From: Methylophilaceae bacterium UBA5127
GTDB taxonomy: Bacteria > Pseudomonadota > Gammaproteobacteria > Burkholderiales > Methylophilaceae
Direction of reading: 5' to 3'
Length of the DNA stretch: 6,510 nucleotides
NCBI GenBank assembly: GCA_002414145.1
Contig: DHYP01000025.1
Location: 48,355 to 54,864, forward strand
Shown here piece after piece: positions 1 to 6,510 of the stretch. The notes beneath the pieces are model-generated. The model saw nothing but the letters and a program-made list of their open reading frames with translations. It was not told where the DNA came from and did not search any database. Both the position numbers and the translations under genes were made by a program. Within the stretch, counting starts at the first letter, position 1. Each line of letters begins with the position of its first letter.

Positions 1-426
1 AGATTACTTATATTAGATGAACCCACTGCCGGTGTAGATATTGAAATACGACGTTCAATGTGGGAATTTTTACGTCATATTAATCAGCAAGGGACTACGA
101 TTATTTTAACCACACATTATTTAGAAGAGGCTGAAACATTGTGTGAGCGTGTGGCGATGCTGAAGCAGGGCAAGATAATCGCTTTGGACACAACTGCAAA
201 CCTACTGCGATCGCATGCAGGTAAAAATCTACGCCTGACTTTGGGGCAAGCTGTTTTGCCTCCAGCGTTGCTGCCTTTGTTAAAACAAGGCGAAAATGGT
301 GTTTATACGTTAGCACTGAATGATCTAACACAAATCGAATTTGTTTTAGCAGAGCTTCGCAAAGCCAATCTGCAAATAGAAGACATGCAGCTTATCGAAG
401 CGGATTTGGAAGATGTGTTTATGTGA
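1..426 (+). CDS. ABC transporter ATP-binding protein, C-terminal part (5' end outside window)
   Basis: This is the nucleotide-binding subunit of an ABC-2 type exporter; it would hydrolyse ATP on the cytoplasmic face of the inner membrane to drive the permease encoded next. The frame is open from base 1, so the start, Walker A motif and LSGGQ signature lie to the left. The window begins inside Walker B: residues 2-8 read LLILDEP, followed by a D-loop-like TAGVD (9-13). The switch histidine is H39 in ILTTHYLEEAE (codon 115-117). The remaining part, ending in LEDVFM, matches the C-terminal region usual in CcmA/YadG-type ATPases. It stops with TGA 424-426, 14 bases before the permease start. The closest family I recognise is E. 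coli YadG, paired with YadH. The substrate cannot be told from sequence. The family call is firm; the exact role is unknown. Confidence 0.93.
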   Translation, partial: RLLILDEPTAGVDIEIRRSMWEFLRHINQQGTTIILTTHYLEEAETLCERVAMLKQGKIIALDTTANLLRSHAGKNLRLTLGQAVLPPALLPLLKQGENGVYTLALNDLTQIEFVLAELRKANLQIEDMQLIEADLEDVFM

Positions 427-440
427 TTGGTGGGTAGCAA

Positions 441-1229
441 ATGAGCTGGCTAGACACTTATATTCCACAGACTTGGCGCGGTACTTACACGTTATTTAAA
501 AAAGAGCTGTTAAGATTTTGGCGTGTGGCATTTCAAACAGTCGCCTCCCCCGTGTTGACGGCATTGTTATATTTGCTGATTTTTTCGCATGTGCTGGCTG
601 GTCATGTGCAAGTTTATAAAAACGTACCTTATACCGCATTTTTAGTACCTGGGTTAATGATGATGTCGTTATTGCAGAATGCGTTTGCTAACAGTTCATC
701 CAGCTTAATTCAGTCCAAAGTGATGGGGAATGTGGTGTTTATTTTATTGACGCCACTCACTTATTTGCAGTTCTTTGTAGCGTTTTTGGCAGCCTCAATC
801 ATTCGCGGTTTAGTCGTGGGGTTAAGTATTTATTTGGTATCAATGTTTTTTGTGGACATTGAGATTGTGCATCCTCTCTGGATCATAATTTTTGCGTTAT
901 TGGGAAGTGCATTATTAGGTACGTTTGGCATCATTGCAGGTATTTGGGCAGATAAATTTGATCAAATGGCCGCGTTTCAAAATTTTGTGATTATGCCTCT
1001 CACGTTTCTTTCGGGCGTGTTTTATTCCATTCATAGCTTGCCAACGTTCTGGCAAGTGGTTTCAAAATTTAATCCATTCTTTTATATGATCGATGGATTT
1101 AGGTATGGGTTTTTTGGACAGGGTGATATTTCACCTTGGATAAGCCTGCTAGTAGTGACCGCGTTTTTATTTGGATTAGCATGGCTATGCTTAAAAATGT
1201 TAAAATCAGGCTATAAGTTACGCGGTTAA
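441..1229 (+). CDS. ABC-2 type transporter permease (YadH-like)
   Basis: This is the inner-membrane subunit of the exporter whose ATPase is encoded just upstream. It has 262 residues, close to the roughly 256 of E. coli YadH. A short cytoplasmic N-terminus with a basic stretch (about 20-28, KKELLRFWR) precedes about six hydrophobic segments: roughly 33-52, 64-85, 106-136, 146-170, 178-197 and 232-252. The typical ABC-2 C-terminal region is present: an FLSGVFYSI stretch (189-197), then NPFFYMIDGFRYGF (211-224) before the last membrane helix. The ATG at 441 follows a weak purine-rich GGTGGGTAG (429-437), and the 14-base gap to the ATPase stop suggests translational coupling. Many betaproteobacteria have such a pair next to mla genes, so a link with the cell envelope is plausible, but the substrate is unknown. 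Confidence 0.93.
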   Translation: MSWLDTYIPQTWRGTYTLFKKELLRFWRVAFQTVASPVLTALLYLLIFSHVLAGHVQVYKNVPYTAFLVPGLMMMSLLQNAFANSSSSLIQSKVMGNVVFILLTPLTYLQFFVAFLAASIIRGLVVGLSIYLVSMFFVDIEIVHPLWIIIFALLGSALLGTFGIIAGIWADKFDQMAAFQNFVIMPLTFLSGVFYSIHSLPTFWQVVSKFNPFFYMIDGFRYGFFGQGDISPWISLLVVTAFLFGLAWLCLKMLKSGYKLRG

Positions 1230-1248
1230 TTGAAGGTAAACATCAAGT

Positions 1249-1258
1249 AAGGGGCAGG
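1249..1258 (+). promoter_or_regulatory. Ribosome binding site that fixes the ibaG TTG start
   Basis: AAGGGGCAGG lies just before TTG 1261, with the GGGG core 6 bases from the start codon. Together with the in-frame stop at 1237-1239 and the absence of an ATG in the first 43 codons, it supports TTG as the true initiation codon. Confidence 0.7.
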
Positions 1259-1260
1259 TT

Positions 1261-1506
1261 TTGTTAAGTGCAGTTGAGGTGGAGGTCTATATCAAACAAG
1301 GATTGGCTTGTGATCATGTGCATGTATTAGGTGACGATGGCACGCATTTTGAGGCAGTAATTGTAAGTCCTGAGTTTGAGGGTAAAAGCATGGTGCAACA
1401 ACATCAGCTGGTATACGCCGCTTTGGGGGATCGTATGCGTGCTGAAATTCATGCGCTTTCAATGAAAACATATACGCCACAAAAGTGGCATGAAATTAAT
1501 CAATAG
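1261..1506 (+). CDS. ibaG: BolA-family protein IbaG, TTG start
   Basis: This is a small (81 residue) cytoplasmic protein of the BolA family, IbaG/YrbA branch; E. coli IbaG is slightly longer. The family binds [2Fe-2S] clusters together with monothiol glutaredoxins and takes part in iron-sulfur and iron homeostasis. Visible family marks are VHVLGDDGTHFEA (20-32), whose H29 falls in the variable [H/C] loop, FEGKSMVQQHQLVY (39-52), and the C-terminal IHALSMKTYTPQKW (63-76), whose H64 is the invariant cluster-ligand histidine. The start must be TTG 1261: the frame is closed by TAA at 1237-1239, no ATG or GTG lies between, and AAGGGG (1249-1254) sits 6 bases upstream. The next gene is the expected partner, a CGFS glutaredoxin, 10 bases on. 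An ibaG-murA neighbourhood is also found in E. coli. Confidence 0.92.
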   Translation: MLSAVEVEVYIKQGLACDHVHVLGDDGTHFEAVIVSPEFEGKSMVQQHQLVYAALGDRMRAEIHALSMKTYTPQKWHEINQ

Positions 1507-1516
1507 GAATATCAAA

Positions 1517-3093
<1,577 letters not shown>

Positions 3094-3094
3094 T

Positions 3095-3730
3095 ATGATT
3101 ACGATTGCGTTATCCAAAGGTAGAATTTTTGAAGAAACTACCCCTTTATTGGCGGCAGCAGGGATTCATGCGCTTGAGGATCCTGAGTCTTCACGCAAAC
3201 TCATTCTTCCGACTAACCGTGAAGATGTCCGCTTGATTATTGTACGCGCAACAGATGTCCCAACGTATGTGCAATACGGCGCGGCAGACTTGGGTATTGC
3301 GGGTAAAGATGTGCTGGATGAGCATGGTGGAGAAGGTTTGTATCAGCCATTAGATTTAAATATTGCCAAATGCAAAATGATGGTGGCGGTGCGTAATGAT
3401 TTTGATTATGAGGCGAGTATTCGTCAAGGTGCGCGCTTGAAAGTGGTGACTAAATACGTCAAAACTGCACGTGAGCATTTTGCCGATAAAGGCATGCATG
3501 TTGATTTGATTAAGTTATATGGCTCAATGGAGCTTGGACCTTTGGTGGGTTTGGCAGATGCAATTGTGGACTTGGTCAGCACGGGGGGGACTTTGCGCGC
3601 TAACAACCTCAAAGCAGTAGAAGAGATCGGCGATATTAGCTCGCGTTTAGTAGTCAATCAGGCCTCTTTGAAGTTAAATCGCTCGCAATTACAACCTATT
3701 ATTGATAGTTTTGCCTCGGCAGTGAAATAG
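3095..3730 (+). CDS. hisG: ATP phosphoribosyltransferase catalytic subunit, short form
   Basis: HisG condenses ATP with PRPP to phosphoribosyl-ATP, the first and flux-controlling step of histidine synthesis. At 211 residues it is the short form: it lacks the C-terminal ACT-like regulatory domain of the ~300-residue long form and by family knowledge works as a hetero-oligomer with the HisRS-like subunit HisZ, which is not in this window. Visible motifs are IALSKGRI (4-11), [20 protein letters not shown] (51-70) and the HisG signature from E146 ([16 protein letters not shown]), ending in the PRPP-phosphate loop STGGTL (162-167). That loop is encoded across a run of seven G (3583-3589). ATG 3095 is separated from the murA stop by a single base, so translation is likely coupled to murA. 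Confidence 0.97.
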   Translation: MITIALSKGRIFEETTPLLAAAGIHALEDPESSRKLILPTNREDVRLIIVRATDVPTYVQYGAADLGIAGKDVLDEHGGEGLYQPLDLNIAKCKMMVAVRNDFDYEASIRQGARLKVVTKYVKTAREHFADKGMHVDLIKLYGSMELGPLVGLADAIVDLVSTGGTLRANNLKAVEEIGDISSRLVVNQASLKLNRSQLQPIIDSFASAVK

Positions 3731-3737
3731 ATAGAGT

Positions 3738-5039
3738 ATGAAAATGAAGATGAGACGTTTATCGACACAATCCGCGGATTTTGATGCGGAATTAAAAGCT
3801 TTGCTTGCGTTTGAAACTGCGCAGGATGATAGCGTTGACCAAATAGTCGCCAATATTTTAAAAGAAGTAAAAGCACGTGGCGATGCCGCTGTGCTGGAAT
3901 ACACCAATCGCTTTGATAAAACCAATGCGGTGAGTTTGGCAGCGCTTGAAATTAGCAAGGTAGAGCTACAAGCTGCGTTAGATGGATTACCCACAGAGCA
4001 GCGTCAAGCTTTACATGGGGCGGCGGATCGCGTCAAAAGCTATCATGAAAAACAATTAATGCAATCATGGAGTTATACCGAGCCTGATGGTACGTTGCTT
4101 GGGCAACAAGTCACAGCGTTGGATCGTGTTGGCCTGTATGTGCCTGGCGGTAAAGCGGCTTATCCTTCTTCGGTGTTAATGAATGCAATACCAGCTAAAG
4201 TGGCAGGTGTGCAAGAGCTCATTATGGTGGTGCCTACCCCTAATGGAGAAAAAAATCAGCTAGTGCTCGCTGCTGCAGCGGTATGTGGCGTGGATCGCGT
4301 ATTCTGCATTGGCGGTGCGCAGGCGGTGGGGGCGCTGGCATATGGCACGCAAACCGTGCCACAAGTAGATAAAATTGTGGGTCCAGGTAATGCTTACGTG
4401 GCAGCTGCTAAGCGCCGTGTATTTGGCGTGGTAGGGATTGATATGGTCGCTGGGCCTTCTGAAATCTTGGTGATTAGTGATGGTAAAAGTAACCCAGATT
4501 GGACAGCGATGGATTTGTTCAGTCAGGCCGAACATGATGAGCTCGCACAGGCGATTTTGCTTTCCCCCGATGCAGACTTTTTAGATCAAGTGGCCGCTAG
4601 TATTGACCGTCAAATTGAAGAGATGCCACGCAAAGAGATTATTCGTACCTCATTAGAAAATCGTGGCGCTTTAATTCAAGTTAAAGATTTGGGTGAGGCT
4701 GCAGATATTTGTAATTACATCGCGCCCGAGCACTTGGAACTTTCAATGGATGATGCTTTGCCATTCAGCAAAAAAATCAAACATGCTGGTGCGATTTTTA
4801 TGGGGCGTGACACTTGTGAAGCGTTGGGTGATTATTGTGCCGGGCCAAATCACGTGCTGCCCACTTCACGTACCGCGCGCTTTTCAAGCCCACTTGGCGT
4901 ATATGATTTTCAGAAACGTTCAAGCTTGATTATGGTCTCGCCAGCTGGTGCGCAAACACTCGGTAAAATCGCCTCTACATTGGCACATGGTGAAGGCTTG
5001 CAAGCACATGCTAAGTCTGCAGAGTATCGGTTAAAGTAG
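3738..5039 (+). CDS. hisD: Histidinol dehydrogenase
   Basis: HisD is a zinc-dependent, NAD-linked enzyme that oxidises L-histidinol to L-histidine in two steps, the last reactions of the pathway. The 433 residues match the usual length (about 430-440). Seen in order: [16 protein letters not shown] (130-145), [13 protein letters not shown] (192-204), [15 protein letters not shown] (212-226), the signature [11 protein letters not shown] (234-244), and FSQAEHDE (261-268) with presumed zinc ligands Q263 and H266. Also present are the catalytic pair E331-H332 in IAPEHLEL, D365 in [12 protein letters not shown], and H424 near the C-terminus as the last zinc ligand. The start is uncertain: ATG occurs at 3738, 3744 and 3750. 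The purine-rich ATAGAG (3731-3736) is better spaced (7 bases) for 3744. The longest form is given. It lies 7 bases after hisG. Confidence 0.97.
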   Translation: MKMKMRRLSTQSADFDAELKALLAFETAQDDSVDQIVANILKEVKARGDAAVLEYTNRFDKTNAVSLAALEISKVELQAALDGLPTEQRQALHGAADRVKSYHEKQLMQSWSYTEPDGTLLGQQVTALDRVGLYVPGGKAAYPSSVLMNAIPAKVAGVQELIMVVPTPNGEKNQLVLAAAAVCGVDRVFCIGGAQAVGALAYGTQTVPQVDKIVGPGNAYVAAAKRRVFGVVGIDMVAGPSEILVISDGKSNPDWTAMDLFSQAEHDELAQAILLSPDADFLDQVAASIDRQIEEMPRKEIIRTSLENRGALIQVKDLGEAADICNYIAPEHLELSMDDALPFSKKIKHAGAIFMGRDTCEALGDYCAGPNHVLPTSRTARFSSPLGVYDFQKRSSLIMVSPAGAQTLGKIASTLAHGEGLQAHAKSAEYRLK

Positions 5040-5041
5040 TG

Positions 5042-6106
5042 ATGAGCAAGTACTGGAGTCCCGTTGTACATGGTTTAACCCCTTATGTACCAGGCGAGCA
5101 GCCTAAGCTTGCCAATTTGGTTAAACTTAACACCAATGAAAATCCGTACGGGCCAAGCCCTAAAGTGATTGCTGCTTTGCAAGCAGAAGCGGCCGAAACC
5201 TTGCGGCTTTATCCTGACCCCAACTCAGATAAACTTAAAGCGACTATTGCAGAGTATCATGGCTTGCACAGTAATCAAGTGTTTGTTGGTAATGGCTCTG
5301 ATGAAGTGTTAGCACATATATTTCATGCTTTGTTTCAACATAAAGATTCGCTATTATTTCCTGACATTACTTACAGCTTTTATCCAGTGTATTGTGGATT
5401 GTATGGAATACAGGCGCAAACTATTCCTCTGAATGAAGGGTTTGAGATTGTAGTGGATGATTATATGCGTCCTAATGGAGGCATTATCTTCCCCAACCCT
5501 AATGCCCCGACAGGCATACCGCTTGCAATGAGTGAAATAGAGCGTTTGCTTAAAGTGAATACAGAATCTGTTGTGGTCATAGATGAAGCTTATGTCGACT
5601 TTGGTACAGAGTCTGCAGTCAAGCTCGTTAATACTTATCCTAATTTGCTGGTAACACATACTTTTTCAAAAGCCAGATCTTTGGCCGGCCTGCGCGTAGG
5701 CTTTGCGCTTGGCCATCCAGACTTGATTGAAGCGCTTATTCGTGTGAAGGATAGCTTCAACTCGTATCCGATCGATCGATTTGCAGAGGCAGGTGCTGTG
5801 GCAGCTATGCAAGATGTGTCTTATTTTGAAGAGACTTGCGCAAAAGTGATTGCAACGCGTCAATATTTAACCACACAATTAAATTTGCTTGGTTTTACAG
5901 TGTTGCCATCAGGTGCAAACTTTATATTTGCGAGGCATCATGCTTATGAAGGTTCAGTGTTGGCTGAGAAATTAAGAGCGCACAATATTATTATTCGACA
6001 TTTTAAAAAGCCTGCACGTATTTCACCATATTTGCGTATTACGATTGGTACTGATGCGCAAGCGGACTGTTTAATCGAGGCATTCAGGTCAATTCTTGAG
6101 TTTTAA
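5042..6106 (+). CDS. hisC: Histidinol-phosphate aminotransferase
   Basis: HisC is a PLP-dependent class I/II aminotransferase that converts imidazole-acetol phosphate and glutamate to histidinol phosphate and 2-oxoglutarate. The 354 residues are normal length. Evident sites are [12 protein letters not shown] (29-40) near the N-terminus, NGSDEVL (84-90) in the cofactor phosphate region, PNPNAPTG (151-158) with N154, DEAYVDF (181-187) with D181 and Y184, the PLP lysine K210 in [15 protein letters not shown] (codon 5669-5671), R218 in the same motif, and R332 in YLRITIGT, which binds the substrate carboxylate or phosphate. ATG 5042 is preferred. An in-frame GTG at 5039 overlaps the hisD stop and would add one residue. 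Only a weak AAAG (5033-5036) precedes it, so coupling to hisD is likely. The gene string ends here, with a 207-base gap next. Confidence 0.96.
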   Translation: MSKYWSPVVHGLTPYVPGEQPKLANLVKLNTNENPYGPSPKVIAALQAEAAETLRLYPDPNSDKLKATIAEYHGLHSNQVFVGNGSDEVLAHIFHALFQHKDSLLFPDITYSFYPVYCGLYGIQAQTIPLNEGFEIVVDDYMRPNGGIIFPNPNAPTGIPLAMSEIERLLKVNTESVVVIDEAYVDFGTESAVKLVNTYPNLLVTHTFSKARSLAGLRVGFALGHPDLIEALIRVKDSFNSYPIDRFAEAGAVAAMQDVSYFEETCAKVIATRQYLTTQLNLLGFTVLPSGANFIFARHHAYEGSVLAEKLRAHNIIIRHFKKPARISPYLRITIGTDAQADCLIEAFRSILEF

Positions 6107-6172
6107 AGGGCATTTTACATACCATTCGATAGGCATTTAGCTACAAAATATCATTAAAAAGTTACTAAACTG

Positions 6173-6202
6173 TTGAAATAAATAATCAATTGCGGTTATG
6201 AT
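6173..6202 (+). promoter_or_regulatory. Probable sigma70-type promoter of hps
   Basis: TTGAAA (6173-6178) and TATGAT (6197-6202) each match the -35 and -10 consensus at five of six positions and are separated by 18 bases. An A/T-rich block lies directly upstream. Transcription would start near 6208-6210, giving a leader of about 105 bases before the hps start codon. This is a sequence-pattern call without experimental support. Confidence 0.65.
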
Positions 6203-6227
6203 GCGACATGTACTAAATGTGCAATTG
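6187..6227 (+). repeat. Inverted repeat CAATTGC / GCAATTG spanning the hps -10 box
   Basis: CAATTGC (6187-6193) and GCAATTG (6221-6227) are perfect inverted copies with 27 bases between them. The dyad centre falls near 6207, close to the predicted transcription start, and the arms are 34 bases apart centre to centre, about three helical turns. It may be a regulator binding site, but CAATTG is itself a palindrome and common in AT-rich DNA, so chance is a real alternative. Confidence 0.35.
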
Positions 6228-6268
6228 GCATTTTGTAATCTGATTTTTTATTAAGTGTTACAAATTGC
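6228..6268 (+). promoter_or_regulatory. Stem-loop in the hps 5' leader
   Basis: GCATTTTGTAA (6228-6238) can pair with TTACAAATTGC (6258-6268): ten base pairs with one T-T mismatch (6231/6265), enclosing a 19-base loop that contains six T (6244-6249). It would form in the predicted leader, about 45 bases before the start codon. The stem is AT-rich and no T-run follows it, so it does not look like a terminator. A role in mRNA stability or translation is possible but unproven. Confidence 0.35.
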
Positions 6269-6298
6269 TGAAATTTTAATCGAATATTGAGTGAGCTC

Positions 6299-6304
6299 GG
6301 AGGA
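6299..6304 (+). promoter_or_regulatory. Strong ribosome binding site of hps
   Basis: GGAGGA is the best Shine-Dalgarno sequence in the window. The GGAGG core ends 10 bases before ATG 6314. All upstream genes have clearly weaker sites, which fits high expression of the formaldehyde-fixing enzyme. Confidence 0.8.
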
Positions 6305-6313
6305 AGAAGCATC

Positions 6314-6510
6314 ATGGCACAAACCCAAATGGCATTAGATTCATTAGATTTTGACGCAACAGTTGCACTAGCAGCTAAAGTTGCCCCACATGTGGACATT
6401 TTAGAAATCGGAACCCCATGCATTAAGCATAATGGTATTGAGTTGTTAAAAACGCTACGTGCAAAATTCCCAAACAATAAAATTTTAGTTGACTTAAAAA
6501 CAATGGACGC
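6314..6510 (+). CDS. hps: 3-hexulose-6-phosphate synthase, N-terminal part (3' end outside window)
   Basis: HPS condenses formaldehyde with D-ribulose 5-phosphate to hexulose 6-phosphate, the entry step of the RuMP cycle in methylotrophs; it is a cytoplasmic, metal-dependent TIM-barrel enzyme of the orotidine-5'-phosphate decarboxylase superfamily. Only 65 full codons are in the window (the complete family length is about 210). The first strand QMALDSLDF (5-13), then VDILEIGTPCIKHNG (27-41) and the active-site segment VDLKTMD (59-65), with the superfamily D-x-K-x-x-D residues D60, K62 and D65, are clear. The sequence resembles Methylophilaceae HPS more than the Mycobacterium or Bacillus forms, from memory. 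ATG 6314 follows a strong GGAGG site and its own promoter. The nearest alternative, KGPDC of ascorbate breakdown, shares the active-site motif but fits the start less well and is out of place here. Confidence 0.92.
   Translation, partial: MAQTQMALDSLDFDATVALAAKVAPHVDILEIGTPCIKHNGIELLKTLRAKFPNNKILVDLKTMD

Larger units (their letters stand above)
6107..6313 (+). other. Intergenic region between hisC and hps
   Basis: This is the only sizeable gap in the window. It is very AT-rich. I find no GC-rich hairpin followed by a T-run after hisC, so no intrinsic terminator can be named; hisC transcription may end in a Rho-dependent way or run on into hps. Contents from left to right: an A/T-rich stretch (about 6141-6172) that could serve as an UP element, a sigma70-type promoter (6173-6202), an inverted repeat flanking the -10 box (6187-6227), a leader stem-loop (6228-6268) and a strong ribosome binding site (6299-6304). 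The motif GGCATTT occurs three times (6109, 6132 and 6227), of unknown meaning. Confidence 0.6.

Noticed and set aside
207..214. GCGATCGC octamer, the HIP1-like palindrome
   Set aside because: Only one copy was noticed, within the ATPase coding sequence; one palindrome carries no meaning.
1490..1516. Upstream ATG that would extend grxD by nine residues
   Set aside because: It lies inside ibaG, adds residues with no family similarity, and ATG 1517 has a well-spaced AGGAA.
4693..4929. Plus-strand open frame of 78 codons inside hisD
   Set aside because: It is out of frame within a full-length conserved hisD and has no recognisable domain or RBS.
6125..6154. Second promoter, TTCGAT with TATCAT
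   Set aside because: The -35 match is poor, and the promoter at 6173-6202 is clearly better and closer to hps.
6107..6172. Terminator after hisC
   Set aside because: No stable GC-containing hairpin followed by T residues was found; the short AGTT/AACT match at 6160-6171 is too weak.
6217..6243. Possible eight-residue leader peptide (MCNWHFVI) in the hps leader
   Set aside because: It has no ribosome binding site, starts only about eight bases after the predicted transcription start, and its composition shows no run of a single regulatory amino acid.
6196..6477. Minus-strand open frame of 93 codons across the hps start
   Set aside because: It overlaps the hps promoter, RBS and coding start, resembles no family I know and has no ribosome binding site I could credit; it is a shadow of hps.

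Overview
The window reads as a piece of a betaproteobacterial chromosome, most likely from a methylotroph of the family Methylophilaceae (Methylotenera, Methylophilus or Methylobacillus type). Two things point there. First, the gene at the right edge encodes the N-terminal third of 3-hexulose-6-phosphate synthase, the formaldehyde-fixing enzyme of the ribulose monophosphate (RuMP) cycle, and its sequence resembles the methylotroph form of the enzyme. Second, the order ABC ATPase, ABC-2 permease, BolA-family gene, murA, hisG, hisD, hisC is one I recall as common in Betaproteobacteria, where mla lipid-transport genes often lie just upstream. The base composition is fairly AT-rich by eye (not counted). 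The taxonomic call is inference; no search was run.

Layout: every gene is on the + strand. Positions 1-6106 form one tight gene string: the C-terminal half of an ABC exporter ATPase (1-426), its ABC-2 permease (441-1229), ibaG (1261-1506), grxD (1517-1825), murA (1828-3093), hisG (3095-3730), hisD (3738-5039) and hisC (5042-6106). Gaps inside the string are only 1-31 bases, so it is probably one transcription unit whose promoter lies left of the window. Two genes, ibaG and murA, start with TTG. A 207-base gap (6107-6313) then holds a good sigma70-type promoter, an inverted repeat around its -10 box, a leader stem-loop and a strong ribosome binding site, followed by hps, which is cut by the window end at 6510.

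How the genes fit together: the ATPase and permease form an export pump of unknown substrate. IbaG (BolA family) and the CGFS monothiol glutaredoxin are a known type of [2Fe-2S]-sharing partner pair. MurA makes the first committed intermediate of peptidoglycan. HisG, HisD and HisC catalyse the first, the last and one intermediate step of histidine synthesis; HisG is the short form that needs a HisZ subunit encoded elsewhere. hps has its own signals and appears to sit where hisB is often found, placing a central carbon gene beside biosynthetic genes.

I see no CRISPR array, insertion sequence, phage, toxin, defence locus, tRNA or rRNA gene. The region is mostly well-known housekeeping genes. 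The part that deserves most attention is the hps promoter and leader and the placement of hps.
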